Source: an uncultured Porphyromonas sp.
GTDB taxonomy: Bacteria; Bacteroidota; Bacteroidia; Bacteroidales; Porphyromonadaceae
DNA: 64,000 nucleotides
Assembly: GCF_938046015.1 (NCBI RefSeq)
Contig: NZ_CALIXW010000044.1
Location: 62,001 to 126,000, forward strand
Reading direction: 5' to 3'
Shown here piece after piece: positions 17,767 through 26,776 of the stretch. The position numbers and the translations under genes were made by a program. Position 1 is the stretch's first letter; the number at the start of each line of letters is the position of its first letter. The notes under the pieces are model-generated. The model saw only the letters and a program-made list of their open reading frames with translations, ran no database searches and was not told the DNA's origin.

Positions 17767-17822
17767 GCTTAATAGAGCAAAGGAAGGGCGTCGCAGCAAG
17801 AGGAAAGGCTAAGGCCAGCCTC

Positions 17823-17906
17823 GCGAGGGGCATCCCTCAGCCTCCTGACTGATAGCCCTCACGGAGCTGACTGACGTCCCTCACGGGGCTAACTGATATC
17901 CCTCAG
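17823..17906 (+). repeat. Four-unit 22-bp-pitch palindromic repeat element, copy 2
   Basis: Units start at 17823, 17845, 17867 and 17889. Cores are GGCATC, GATAGC, GACGTC and GATATC. Spacers are cctc, ggag and gggg. It lies between the convergent genes ffh and aroA; the rest of that gap holds only the two hairpins. Confidence 0.88.
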
Positions 17907-18017
17907 CAGCCCCTCCCTTATCCTTGAGCTTCGCTGGCATAGCTTCGTCACCTCGCGCTGTCTAAGGATGAGGCAGGGCTGGGCTAGCAGTGACTACGGC
18001 AGCCTTAGGGAACACAG

Positions 18018-19286
18018 CTAGCGCAGCTGCAGGACGGAATCGAGCTGCTGCCAGTAGCTGGGGAAGCTCTTAGCCACGACCTCTGTGTCCGCGATCTGCA
18101 GCCCGGGATGCTTCAGCGCCAGCAACGCCAGCGCCATAGCCATGCGGTGATCGCGATAGGTAGCCAGCGTAGGCAGGGGATCACCCGCCGTGAGCTTCGT
18201 CGGTCGCCCCGCGTAACTGAGATGATCTACGCCTAGCTCGAGGCCGTAGCCGAGCTTCGCTAGTTCGGTCACGAGGGCCGTGAGGCGGTCGGACTCCTTG
18301 AGCCGTAGATGGGCAACGCCAGTAAAGTGGAAGGGGAGGCCAAGGGCACAGCCGAGGACAGCGAAGCTCGGGACAAGGTCAGGGCAGCTGTTGAACTCCC
18401 AACGCATTTCCCCTATGCTCGGAGCAGCCTCGTGCCGCAGCAGGATGCCCTCTTCCTGCACCTCACTCCGCACACCGAGGAGGGCAAAGCGACCCAGCAG
18501 CGCCTCACTATCTCCCTGCAGAGAGGGATAGCGCAGCCTGCTGAGGAAGCAGCTCGAACCCAAGGGGAGGAGCTTCGTCAGGACATAGGCATAGGAGGCA
18601 GCACTCCAGTCCGCTTCATCTCGGAGCGGCTGGACTTTGCTCCTCTGGTCTTTACCAAGGTAGTGGTAACGCGTCCCCTCCTGCTGCCAGCGATAGCCCA
18701 CCTCCCCAAGGAGCTGCAGGGTCATCGCCGCATAGGGAGCTGAGGCAAGCGGCTTATCCCCCAGCTCGATACAGTAGCCTGGGCTTAGTCGAGGGGAGAG
18801 GAGCAAGAGAGCACTAAGATACTGCGAACTAGAGGAGGCGTCCAGCTCCAGCAGCTCGCCCTCCAGCCGCGAGGGAGCGATCACAAGGGGCGGGAAGCCC
18901 TCCGCCTCGAGGTAGCTGATGTCTGCACCCGCTCCACGGAGGGCCGTGACCAGCGGCGCGATCGGGCGCTCGTGCTGTCGGTCCGCGCCCTCGAGGCGTA
19001 GCGGGTAGTGTGTCGTCGCCGCAAGGTAGGCCGTCAGGAAGCGCATAGCCGTACCCGAGGCGCCTACATGGATGACGGGTTCTCCGCGGCGATGCGCCTC
19101 GAGGGCCGAGACGAGTACGCGTATATCCTCGGGCGTATCGGCGTCGAGCTCGAGGGGTAGCAGCGCCCCACCCTCCTCCAACGCATGGAGCAGAAGGCGC
19201 CGTGCCGTGAGGCTCTTGGAGCTGGGTAGTCTCCAATGAAGGTGCTGCGGGCTCGTAAGCTCCCGAGGATGTAGGCTAAGCGTCAT
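18018..19286 (-). CDS. aroA: 3-phosphoshikimate 1-carboxyvinyltransferase (EPSP synthase)
   Basis: Transfers enolpyruvate from PEP to shikimate-3-phosphate, the step before chorismate synthase. The protein has 422 residues. Motifs include the shikimate-phosphate loop LPSSKSLTARRLLLH, the PEP loop GASGTAMRFLTAYLA, ELDASSSSQYLSALLLL, LRLKESDRL and TYRDHRMAMALALLAL. It has the divergent Bacteroidetes sequence. Its start overlaps the upstream gene by 4 bp (ATGA), indicating translational coupling. Confidence 0.94.
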   Translation of the reverse strand: MTLSLHPRELTSPQHLHWRLPSSKSLTARRLLLHALEEGGALLPLELDADTPEDIRVLVSALEAHRRGEPVIHVGASGTAMRFLTAYLAATTHYPLRLEGADRQHERPIAPLVTALRGAGADISYLEAEGFPPLVIAPSRLEGELLELDASSSSQYLSALLLLSPRLSPGYCIELGDKPLASAPYAAMTLQLLGEVGYRWQQEGTRYHYLGKDQRSKVQPLRDEADWSAASYAYVLTKLLPLGSSCFLSRLRYPSLQGDSEALLGRFALLGVRSEVQEEGILLRHEAAPSIGEMRWEFNSCPDLVPSFAVLGCALGLPFHFTGVAHLRLKESDRLTALVTELAKLGYGLELGVDHLSYAGRPTKLTAGDPLPTLATYRDHRMAMALALLALKHPGLQIADTEVVAKSFPSYWQQLDSVLQLR

Positions 19287-19780
19287 CGCACAGGGGGGAA
19301 GAGCGGACTAAGAAGCGCCACGTAGCGCTCCAGGGCGGGGGCATCGAGCTCCGCAGTGAAGTCCTCCAGCTCGTCGCTGTCGATATCGAGGACGGCGACG
19401 ACACGGCCCGAGGCGTCGTGCACGGGGACGACAATCTCGCTACGAGAGGCCGAGCTGCAGGCGATATGCCCAGGGAAAGCCTCGACGTCAGGGACGGCGA
19501 GTGTCCTATCCTCCGCCCAAGCCGTGCCGCAGACACCACGGCCACGGCGTATGCGCGTGCAGGCGATGTCTCCCTGGAAGGGGCCTAGGATGAGCTCCTC
19601 CCCCTCGACGAGGTAGAAGCCTACCCAGAAGAAGCCGAAGGTCTGACGTAGGGCGGCGGCAAAGTTCGCAAGGTTCGGGAGGAGTAGCGGCTCACTAGAG
19701 AGGAGCGCGGCGAGCTGCGGGTAGAGCTCTTCGTAGCGCGTACGGCGATCGGTGCCGCTTAGCTTGAGTTCTTCGGCCAT
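19283..19780 (-). CDS. Free methionine-R-sulfoxide reductase (GAF domain)
   Basis: A 165-residue GAF-domain protein of the fRMsr (YebR-like) family, which reduces free methionine-(R)-sulfoxide. Signatures include FWVGFYLVEGEELILGPFQGDIACTRI, GRGVCGTAW, FPGHIACSSASRSEIVVPV and AVLDIDSDELEDF. The cysteines in IACT, GVCG and IACS correspond to the redox-active residues of the family. It overlaps aroA by 4 bp and follows a sensor kinase by 26 bp. Confidence 0.9.
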   Translation of the reverse strand: MAEELKLSGTDRRTRYEELYPQLAALLSSEPLLLPNLANFAAALRQTFGFFWVGFYLVEGEELILGPFQGDIACTRIRRGRGVCGTAWAEDRTLAVPDVEAFPGHIACSSASRSEIVVPVHDASGRVVAVLDIDSDELEDFTAELDAPALERYVALLSPLFPPVR

Positions 19781-19806
19781 ATAATTAAGGGGAATGGTGA
19801 TGGGCT

Positions 19807-21021
19807 TTAGCTGGGGAGGCGATCCAGCTCGATGCGGAAGGTCGTGCCAACGCCAGGCGTGGAGCGCAGGACGTAGATACGCCCCTTGTGGTACTCCTCT
19901 ATGATGCGCAGCGCCAGCGAAAGGCCGAGCCCCCAGCCACGCTGGCGGGTCGTCACCCCAGGGCGGAAGATACGGCGCAGCTCGCCCTTAGGGATCCCCT
20001 TGCCCGTATCGGTGATGTCGACAAAGACGCGGTCCGAGCCCAGCTGATAAGCGAAGCTGATCGTCCCCTTGCCCTGCATGGCGTCGACAGCGTTCTTGAT
20101 CAGATTCTCGAAGACCCAAGCGATCAGCGGCTCACTGAGTGAGACGAGGATAGGTTCCTCGGGCGCTTCGGGCGGGACGAGCTCGACCTTGCGCGAGATA
20201 CGTGGCTGCATGTAGTGCAGGGCGCGCAGCAGCACCTCATGCAGGTCCAGGGTCTGCAGCTTGGTCGCCGAGCCGATCTTCTGGAAGCGGTCGGCGATGA
20301 TGCCGAGGCGCTCGATGTCCTTGCCCATCTCCTCGGTGACCATGGGCTCGGTGCCCATGCTCTCGAGGTACTCCTTCCAGGCCATGAGGGAGGAGATGGG
20401 CGTACCGAGCTGGTGCGCCGTCTCACGGGAGAGCCCTTCCCAGAGGCGGTTCTGATCGGAGCGCTTGAGGGAGATGATGGCCACGAGTGCCACCAGCAGG
20501 AAGAGGACGAAGCCCCCCAGCTGAATGTAGGGGAAGATCGTCAGGTAGCGCAGCCCATTGCTATCCGAATAGTAGACGTACTGCGGGGAAGCCGTCTCGG
20601 AGATAACGATGGGGGGATAGCCGCCGCGCATGCGGGCCAGCTCGCGCTGTAGGTAGCGCTCTGCCCCCTCGTCGGGCAGGTCGATATTGTTGTAGCTGAT
20701 GATGACGCCATCACGGTCGGTGACGATGATGGGGATGGCGGTATTAGCCTCCAGGATACGATAGAGGTAGGTCATCGTCATATCCTGGTCGTAGGAGTTG
20801 GTGGCGCGCACGGCGTTGGTCCACATCTCCAGCTTCTCATGCTCCTCGAGGGCGATCTTGGCCACGAGCCGATCGGAGACGAAGAGCGAGAGGACGGAGA
20901 AGAGGACGGAGGAGATGATCAGCGCGATGCGTATGTAGCTATGCCTATTGATCCATAGGCCTCCGCCTCGTAGCCAGCTCTCGAGGAGACGCTGGGCGCG
21001 CTGGTATAGGGAGTGCTTCAC
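19807..21021 (-). CDS. Membrane sensor histidine kinase
   Basis: A 404-residue kinase. Two membrane helices (about 30-50 and 167-186) enclose a short sensor loop of about 115 residues. The H box is SRETAHQLGTPISSLMAW with His203 as the likely phosphorylated residue. The N box is ENLIKNAVDAM and the ATP lid regions are DITDTGKGIP and GWGLGLSLALRIIEEYHKG. No response regulator is encoded in the neighbourhood, so the partner is unknown. It lies between a DUF2891 protein and fRMsr. Confidence 0.92.
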   Translation of the reverse strand: MKHSLYQRAQRLLESWLRGGGLWINRHSYIRIALIISSVLFSVLSLFVSDRLVAKIALEEHEKLEMWTNAVRATNSYDQDMTMTYLYRILEANTAIPIIVTDRDGVIISYNNIDLPDEGAERYLQRELARMRGGYPPIVISETASPQYVYYSDSNGLRYLTIFPYIQLGGFVLFLLVALVAIISLKRSDQNRLWEGLSRETAHQLGTPISSLMAWKEYLESMGTEPMVTEEMGKDIERLGIIADRFQKIGSATKLQTLDLHEVLLRALHYMQPRISRKVELVPPEAPEEPILVSLSEPLIAWVFENLIKNAVDAMQGKGTISFAYQLGSDRVFVDITDTGKGIPKGELRRIFRPGVTTRQRGWGLGLSLALRIIEEYHKGRIYVLRSTPGVGTTFRIELDRLPS

Positions 21022-21061
21022 CTAAGGGGGAGTTTGCGTCCAGACTAAGGATGTCGAGAGG

Positions 21062-22174
21062 CTACTGCTTGCCCTGGAGCACCTCGTCGGCATAGCGGGC
21101 GAAGCTCGCCAGCCAGTGGTCACCGCCGTAGCCCGAGGCGAAGATCTGCTCCATCCCCTGGCGGTAGAAGGTCGGGGCCATACGCTCCAGTCGCTGACGC
21201 AGTTTGTCACGCTGAGGCAGGGCACGCGCCACACGCGCCATCGTCCAGGCGCGGGTGAAGGAGAGCCCAACGAGGTGGACGATCGTGTAGTCTGTCAGGT
21301 CTGTGATCACCAGCGGCTGGCAGAGGCGGTCCAGCCCCTCGGCGGTGAAGTAGCGGCTCAGCCAGCGGCGATATTCCCCAGGCTCGAGGACGCGCGTCAT
21401 GAGGTCGGCCGTCATCAGCGCAGGGGAGATGAAGTCCGTGGCGTTGGGCTCTAGGTGCGCTGGGATGCGCTTGTCCCCCAGGTAGAGCTCCCGGGCCTTG
21501 GCGACGAGGGCGGTCTCGAAATCTCGGTCTCCTCGCTCACGGGCGTAGTCGAGGGCGAAGCCTAGGGCGAAGCCTAGGGCGAAGGCGGAGTTGGAGTGCG
21601 TGCCGATACGATTGGGGTAATGCATCTTCGGCAGGTAGGCCTTCCACTTGGCGACGATCTTATCGGCGAGAATGTCTACCGCCTGACTCCAGCCCTTGGC
21701 CTTGTCCCTGAGCTCGGCGTCCTCCGAGCGTGTGAGCAGGTGCAGCTGGCGCGAGAGCTGCAGCAGCCAGGCCCAGCCGTAGGTGCGCTCGAAGGTGCCC
21801 GCGAGCTTGCGGTCGAAGTAAGCGGCCTCACCGCGCATCTTCTCCGCTGTCAGGTTCGCATCCAGAGCGGCGATGATCTCACGACGCAGGCCAAGCTGGG
21901 GCTGCGTGGCCAGGACCTCCACCAGCATCCAGTGGCTGTGCACCGAGCTGTGCCAGTCGAAGCTGCCGTAGAAGGCGGGATGCAGATCCCGCGGCGATAG
22001 ACAGAGCTCCGTGCTGTCGAGTTGGATGTGGCTCGTCTTATTGGGGTACTCGACGAAGATATTCTTGAGCGGCATGGCCACTAGGCGCTGCAGCTCATCG
22101 GCACTCGTCAGCTGCTGCGCTAGCCCCAGCTGGGGCAGGAGCGTGAGGGCGAGGAGGGAGGCAAACTTCTTCAT
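21062..22174 (-). CDS. DUF2891 domain-containing secreted protein
   Basis: A 370-residue protein with a signal peptide (MKKFASLLALTLLPQLGLAQ), so likely periplasmic. The body matches the DUF2891 family by eye, including CLSPRDLHPAFYGSFDWHSSVHSHWMLVE, YGWAWLLQL and HSNSAFALGFALDYAR. The function of the family is not established. A short repeat, ALGFALGFALDYA (near 21550-21590), reflects a small in-frame duplication. Confidence 0.82.
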   Translation of the reverse strand: MKKFASLLALTLLPQLGLAQQLTSADELQRLVAMPLKNIFVEYPNKTSHIQLDSTELCLSPRDLHPAFYGSFDWHSSVHSHWMLVEVLATQPQLGLRREIIAALDANLTAEKMRGEAAYFDRKLAGTFERTYGWAWLLQLSRQLHLLTRSEDAELRDKAKGWSQAVDILADKIVAKWKAYLPKMHYPNRIGTHSNSAFALGFALGFALDYARERGDRDFETALVAKARELYLGDKRIPAHLEPNATDFISPALMTADLMTRVLEPGEYRRWLSRYFTAEGLDRLCQPLVITDLTDYTIVHLVGLSFTRAWTMARVARALPQRDKLRQRLERMAPTFYRQGMEQIFASGYGGDHWLASFARYADEVLQGKQ

Positions 22175-22229
22175 AGGGCAGAGTGTAGGGTAGACCTAGG
22201 GATAGAGCGCTAGCGTAGCGCCTCGAGGT

Positions 22230-22973
22230 TCAGCGGCGACGCTGGGGGAAGATACCCCGGCTGTGCCAGTAGCGGAGCTTGACGACGCCGACGAAGGCCT
22301 CCTTGAAGATCGAGGTATTCATCTTCGACGTGCCCAGCACGCGGTCCTCGAAGGTAATGGGCACCTCCGTGATCTTATAGCCGAGGCAGTAGGCCGTGTA
22401 CTTCATCTCGATCTGGAAGGCGTAGCCCTTGAAGTGCACCTCGCCGAGCTCCATCGTCTCCAGCACCTCGCGGCGGTAGCAGACGAAGCCCGCCGTGGGG
22501 TCCATGACGGGCATGCCCATGATGAGGCGCACGTAGAGCGAGGCTCCGCGGCTCATCAGGATGCGGTCTAGGGGCCAGTTCTTCACTGCGCCGCCAGGCA
22601 CGTAGCGCGAGCCGACCGCCACGTCCGCCCCGCGCTCGTGGCAGGCTGTACGTAGCTCCAGCAGCTTGATCGGCGGATGGCTGAAGTCGCAGTCCATCTC
22701 GATGATGTAGGCGTAGTCGCGCTCCAGCGCCCAGCGGAAGCCCGCGATATAGGCGGTACCGAGACCTTGCTTGCCCGAGCGCTCCAGCAGATGCAGCGCC
22801 TCGGGGTATTCGGCTTGCTTCTCGCGTACGATGGCGGCAGTGCCGTCAGGCGAACCGTCGTCGACGACGAGGAGATGAAAAGCCTGAGGCAGGGCAAAGA
22901 CCGTATCGATCATCTGCGCTATGTTCTCACGCTCATTGTAGGTGGGTATGATGACTAGACTGTCGCTATGCAT
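22230..22973 (-). CDS. Polyprenol monophosphomannose synthase (DPM1-like GT2)
   Basis: A 247-residue GT-A glycosyltransferase without C-terminal membrane helices. Motifs are VIIPTYNERENIAQMI, VVDDGSPDGTA, MDCDFSHPP (usually MDADFSHPP), GSRYVPGGAVKNWPL, and FVCYRREVLE. The family transfers mannose or glucose from a nucleotide sugar to polyprenyl phosphate at the inner membrane, supplying sugars for periplasmic glycosylation. Bacteroidetes have general O-glycosylation, but a link here is inferred. The promoter is at 23031-23038. Confidence 0.88.
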   Translation of the reverse strand: MHSDSLVIIPTYNERENIAQMIDTVFALPQAFHLLVVDDGSPDGTAAIVREKQAEYPEALHLLERSGKQGLGTAYIAGFRWALERDYAYIIEMDCDFSHPPIKLLELRTACHERGADVAVGSRYVPGGAVKNWPLDRILMSRGASLYVRLIMGMPVMDPTAGFVCYRREVLETMELGEVHFKGYAFQIEMKYTAYCLGYKITEVPITFEDRVLGTSKMNTSIFKEAFVGVVKLRYWHSRGIFPQRRR

Positions 22974-23030
22974 ATAGATCTTGAGTAGGGGCAGGCACTC
23001 GTAGCCCTGCCCTGGGTATCGTTACTTATA

Positions 23031-23038
23031 CAAATATA
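23031..23038 (-). promoter_or_regulatory. -7 promoter element for the DPM1-like gene
   Basis: The minus strand reads TATATTTG, 58 bp before the ATG at 22973. Confidence 0.55.
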
Positions 23039-23173
23039 GCTCTAATCCGCGTGCCACGGAGCCAGGGCCTACGATTGGTAGGACACAGAGGCTCAAGGGG
23101 GAAGGGGGAACTAGGGCTAGTCCCTAGGGGCGAGGTGCAGCGGACGAGGTGCTAGCAGTGGAAGAGCCCAAGG

Positions 23174-23779
23174 CTAGAGCAGGCGGAAGCTGAGGCGATG
23201 CACGGGGCTCGGGCCAAGCTCAGCGAGGGCGGCACGATGCTGCGGCGTCGGGTAGCCCTTATGCTCGGCGAAGCCATAGCCAGGGTACAGCTGTGCTAGC
23301 TCCAGCATCAGCCGATCGCGCTCCGTCTTCGCGAGGATCGAGGCGGCAGCGATGCTGCGGTAGGTGGCGTCGCCCTTGACGATGCACTCGTGCGGGATCC
23401 CAGGATAGGGACGGAAGCGGTTGCCGTCGATGAGCAGCAGCTCGGGGCTCAGCACGAGCTGGTCCACAGCTCGGTGCATAGCCGTGATGGAGGCCTGCAG
23501 GATGTTCAGCTGGTCGATCTCCTCGGGGCTGCAGAGACCTATGCCCCAGCTCAGCGCCTCAGCCTCGATGATGGGGCGAAGGAGCTCGCGCTGCGCCTCG
23601 GTGAGCTGCTTGGAGTCGTTGAGCAGTGGGTGGGCGAAGCTATCGGGCAGGATCACCGCGGCGGCCACTACGGGCCCAGCCAGGCAGCCCCGCCCCGCCT
23701 CATCGCAGCCGCACTCCATGAGCCCCAGCGGGGAGAAGTGCGCGCGGAGCGCCTGGCGCTCCTTGCCTCGGTCAACCAT
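23174..23779 (-). CDS. rnhB: Ribonuclease HII
   Basis: Removes RNA from RNA-DNA hybrids, including single ribonucleotides. The protein has 201 residues. The N-terminal active-site block is ECGCDEAGRGCLAGPVVAAAVIL, followed by LNDSKQLTEAQRE and SIAAASILAKTERDRLM, which hold the remaining acidic and GR(K) elements. The C-terminal AEHKGYPTPQHRAAL is typical. It follows sufS by 5 bp on the same strand. Confidence 0.95.
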   Translation of the reverse strand: MVDRGKERQALRAHFSPLGLMECGCDEAGRGCLAGPVVAAAVILPDSFAHPLLNDSKQLTEAQRELLRPIIEAEALSWGIGLCSPEEIDQLNILQASITAMHRAVDQLVLSPELLLIDGNRFRPYPGIPHECIVKGDATYRSIAAASILAKTERDRLMLELAQLYPGYGFAEHKGYPTPQHRAALAELGPSPVHRLSFRLL

Positions 23780-23784
23780 AGCCC

Positions 23785-25005
23785 TTAGCGGAGCATGGGT
23801 ACGACCCGATGGAGCGCCTCGAAGAAGCGATCGACCTCCTCACGCGTATTGTAGAGGGCGAAGGAGGCGCGTGCCACGGCCTCATGACCCATACTGCGGA
23901 GCAGCGGCTCGGCGCAGTGATGCCCCGTGCGTATGGCGATACCGAGGCGATCCAGCAGCGTGCCGAGGTCGAAGGGATGGATCTGCCCGATGCCGAAGGA
24001 GAGGATACCTCCCTTCTCCCGCGCAGTGCCGAGGATGTAGCTGTCGTCGAACTCCGCCCTGAGGCGCTCCGTAGCGTAGTGCAGCAGCTCCTCCTCATGG
24101 GCGGCGATCTCGTCCAGCCCGAGGGCCGTGACGAAGTCCAGCGCAGCAGCGAAGGCCGTCGAGCCGACGTAGTCGGGCGTGCCGGCCTCGAACTTGAAGG
24201 GCAGCACGTTGTAGGTCGTGCGCTCCCAGCTCACCCGCTCGATCATCTCGCCGCCTCCCATATAGGGCGGCAGCTCATCCAGCAGCTCGGGCCGCCCGTA
24301 GAGCGCCCCTATGCCCGTAGGCCCGTAGACCTTGTGCGCACTGAAGGCGTAGAAGTCTGCCCCGAGCGCCGCGACATCCACAGAGGTGTGTGCCACAGCC
24401 TGCGCGCCGTCCAGCAGGACCAGCGCCCCAGCCTCGTGGGCTAGGCGTACGCACTCCGCCACGGGATTGACCGTACCGAGGACATTGCTCACATGCGCGA
24501 GAGCTACCAGACGCGTGCGCTCGCTGAGCAGGGCGCGGTAGGCCTCCATATCCAGCTCGCCCTCGGGGGTCAGCGGCACGACGCGCAGCTCCGCCCCGCG
24601 CCGTGCACACATCAGCTGCCAGGGCACGATATTGGCATGGTGCTCCATCGTCGAGACGAGGATCTCATCGCCGGGCTGGATGTAGCGCTCGCCGACGCAG
24701 TAGGCCACGAGGTTGATCGCCTCGGTCGTGCCACGGGTGAAGATCAGGCCCTCAGCGCTGGGCGCACCGACGAAGTCCGCCACGCGACGGCGTGCCGCCT
24801 CGTGGTGCTCGGTGGCTATCTGACTGAGGTAGTGCACGCCGCGGTGCACGTTGGCATTGGCCGAGGTATAGGCGCGCTCTATGGCCTCGAGGACGCAGCG
24901 CGGCTTCTGCGTCGTGGCGGCATTATCTAGATAGACCAAGGGCTTGCCGTAGACCTCTTGGCTCAGGATGGGAAACTCCTGACGTATCGCTGCTATATCG
25001 TACAT
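23785..25005 (-). CDS. sufS: Cysteine desulfurase, SufS type
   Basis: A PLP enzyme that takes sulfur from cysteine for Fe-S cluster assembly. The protein has 406 residues. The N-terminus VYLDNAATTQKP is diagnostic, Lys225 in FSAHKVYGP should bind PLP, and Cys364 in RTGHHCAEPLL is the persulfide cysteine in the group II (SufS/CsdA) context. The other suf genes are not adjacent. rnhB follows after 5 bp. Confidence 0.95.
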   Translation of the reverse strand: MYDIAAIRQEFPILSQEVYGKPLVYLDNAATTQKPRCVLEAIERAYTSANANVHRGVHYLSQIATEHHEAARRRVADFVGAPSAEGLIFTRGTTEAINLVAYCVGERYIQPGDEILVSTMEHHANIVPWQLMCARRGAELRVVPLTPEGELDMEAYRALLSERTRLVALAHVSNVLGTVNPVAECVRLAHEAGALVLLDGAQAVAHTSVDVAALGADFYAFSAHKVYGPTGIGALYGRPELLDELPPYMGGGEMIERVSWERTTYNVLPFKFEAGTPDYVGSTAFAAALDFVTALGLDEIAAHEEELLHYATERLRAEFDDSYILGTAREKGGILSFGIGQIHPFDLGTLLDRLGIAIRTGHHCAEPLLRSMGHEAVARASFALYNTREEVDRFFEALHRVVPMLR

Positions 25006-25049
25006 AAACTTATTCTTTACTTGGGGATCAGCCCCCTAAGGGGCTCGGG

Positions 25050-25057
25050 CAAAGATA
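25050..25057 (-). promoter_or_regulatory. -7 promoter element for sufS-rnhB
   Basis: The minus strand reads TATCTTTG. The leader has a small hairpin agcccc-ctaa-ggggct (25030-25045). Confidence 0.55.
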
Positions 25058-25216
25058 AGGAAAGGAGCTAAAAGCGCTGCGCTGCCCCGCGAAGCGGACG
25101 ACACTAGGCCCTAGTCCGCGGCTCGACGCCTCCCCACCTTGCCCCCTACGCAGCCTATAAGTTGAAGGAGCGAACGGCTAAGCTCCAGCGAAGTGCGCGC
25201 CTAGAAGGGAGCCCTT

Positions 25217-25300
25217 CTGAGGGGTATCCATCAGCCCCGTGAGGGACGTCCGTCAGACGGCTGAGGGCTATCAGTCACAGCGCTGAGGGATATCCCTCAC
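25217..25300 (-). repeat. Four-unit 22-bp-pitch palindromic repeat element, copy 3 (inverted)
   Basis: Units start at 25217, 25239, 25261 and 25283. Cores on the plus strand are GGTATC, GACGTC, GCTATC and GATATC. The GACGTC unit is second, so the element is inverted relative to copies 1 and 2. On the minus strand the unit order is GATATC, GATAGC, GACGTC, GATACC. The remaining sequence between sufS and the EEP nuclease shows only the sufS promoter and a terminator. Confidence 0.88.
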
Positions 25301-25475
25301 AAGCGGCCAGCCCAGGCTATCGCCTTGCCCGTCGCCTGCTACGCCCCCAGTGAGGAGCAAGTGTCCCGAGCTCCTCCCCTACTAGCTCAGCCCAATAGCC
25401 CCTCAGCCCAAGCTAGCTGAGGAGCGCAGTCGGCGAGGCCGTGGCCAAGCAGCGAAGCAGCTAGGACAAAAGAGA

Positions 25476-25520
25476 CAGCCCCGCCCCGAGGACCGTATGC
25501 TGGTCCTCGGAGCGGGGCTG
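25476..25520 (-). terminator. Terminator of the EEP nuclease gene
   Basis: A 19-bp stem (25476-25494 with 25502-25520), loop gtatgct. The single imperfect pair is a C-A mismatch on the plus strand but a U-G wobble in minus-strand RNA, so it folds best for minus-strand transcripts. The minus strand continues tctcttttgtc. Confidence 0.75.
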
Positions 25521-25571
25521 CTTGGCTCTGCGACTAGCCCTCGAATACGGGTACTAGCGGCTGCGCGGTCT

Positions 25572-26615
25572 TTACTTCACCGTACGCGTCAGATAGATGT
25601 AAGTGGGGAAGTGGTCGCTGTAGCCTCCCTGGAAGCGACCCGAGGAGAAGGTGCGGAAGGGGTAGCCCTTGAAGTGACCCGTCTTCTGAATCAGGAAGTC
25701 GGCGTCGAAGATATGCCCATAGTCGCCCGTCTTAGCATCCTTCAGTAGGTGTAGACTATCGGCGGGGCTGGTCAGCAGGCCTTGGCTGACGATGATGTTA
25801 TCGAAGAGGTTCCACACATCACGGTAGGCCAGCGTGCCGCGCCCAGAGAGGTAGTGCTTGGCCAGTGGGTTGAAGAGTTCGCCTGGCTGCAGGCCCTCGG
25901 TGCTGTTCTTGCTCCGCAGTCCCTCCACCACGCTAGGGGAGGTAGGGTCGTCGTTGAAGTCACCCATGAGGATGACCTTGGTCTGGGGATTCAGCTGCAG
26001 CAGGGAGTCTGTGACCGAGCGCATGACCTTGGCAGCCTGCATACGACGACGCAGCGAGGCCTGCTCGCCCCCGACACGGCTCGGCCAGTGCCCGACGAGG
26101 ATGCTCACGGGCTCCCCCAAGAGCTTACCTGTCACCTCGAGCACATCACGCGTCTTGATATGCTCCTCGCCCACCAGCGTCACGGGGTGAGGCTCGGCGG
26201 AGGTCATCTGGAAGACTGAGCTGCGGTAGAAGAGCGCGCAGTCGATCCCACGCTTATCGGGCGAGTCGAAGTGCACGATCTGGTAGCCCGCATCCCGCAG
26301 CTCGGGCTGACGCAGCAGGTCCTCGAGGACGCCCCTATTCTCGATCTCCGCCAGGCCGATGATATCGGGGCCACGCTGCCCGCCGATCTGGCTGATGGCG
26401 TAGGCCATGTTGTGGAGCTTCTGCTGATACTTCTCCATGGTCCACTGATTGGAGCCGTCGGGGAGGAAGTCAGCGTCGTTATTCTCCCCGTCAATGGTGT
26501 CGAAGAGGTTCTCTAGATTGTAGAAGGCTACCGTCAGACGTATCTGACGCTGAGCCGATAGCGCTGGCGCCAGCAGGAGCAGCGCGAGCAGGAGCGGTGT
26601 GAGTTTGCGTACCAT
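25572..26615 (-). CDS. Secreted endonuclease/exonuclease/phosphatase family protein
   Basis: A 347-residue EEP-fold hydrolase with a signal peptide (MVRKLTPLLLALLLLAPALSAQ). Active-site motifs are VAFYNLENLFDT (Asn), GLAEIENRG (metal Glu), GHWPSRVGG, MGDFNDDPTSP (Asp/Asn) and YSDHFPTYIYL (Asp-His). Relatives cut DNA or phosphodiesters. It is divergent from a TonB receptor-DUF5689-DRGH nuclease operon, which suggests a joint role in extracellular nucleic acid breakdown. The promoter is at 26669-26676. Confidence 0.88.
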   Translation of the reverse strand: MVRKLTPLLLALLLLAPALSAQRQIRLTVAFYNLENLFDTIDGENNDADFLPDGSNQWTMEKYQQKLHNMAYAISQIGGQRGPDIIGLAEIENRGVLEDLLRQPELRDAGYQIVHFDSPDKRGIDCALFYRSSVFQMTSAEPHPVTLVGEEHIKTRDVLEVTGKLLGEPVSILVGHWPSRVGGEQASLRRRMQAAKVMRSVTDSLLQLNPQTKVILMGDFNDDPTSPSVVEGLRSKNSTEGLQPGELFNPLAKHYLSGRGTLAYRDVWNLFDNIIVSQGLLTSPADSLHLLKDAKTGDYGHIFDADFLIQKTGHFKGYPFRTFSSGRFQGGYSDHFPTYIYLTRTVK

Positions 26616-26668
26616 GGGGTCTTACTCTTACTTTGATGAATTGCTTGAGAATGCCTACCTTTAAGATG

Positions 26669-26676
26669 CAAAAGTA
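26669..26676 (-). promoter_or_regulatory. -7 promoter element for the EEP nuclease
   Basis: The minus strand reads TACTTTTG (TAnnTTTG), 53 bp before the ATG. The region up to 26776 must also hold the divergent promoter of the TonB receptor, but no clear -7 element is seen on the plus strand. Confidence 0.5.
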
Positions 26677-26776
26677 ATAATTATCGTACGGCGAGGCGCG
26701 CAACGAGACTATGCCGCGTACCGCAGCAGCCTCCTCGGAGGCCGTCCGCCGTGCCGCCTTTACCTAGAGCCATCCT

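Noticed and set aside
17573..17833. 86-codon open frame between ffh and aroA
   Set aside because: It covers two terminator hairpins and part of repeat copy 2, and has no family similarity.
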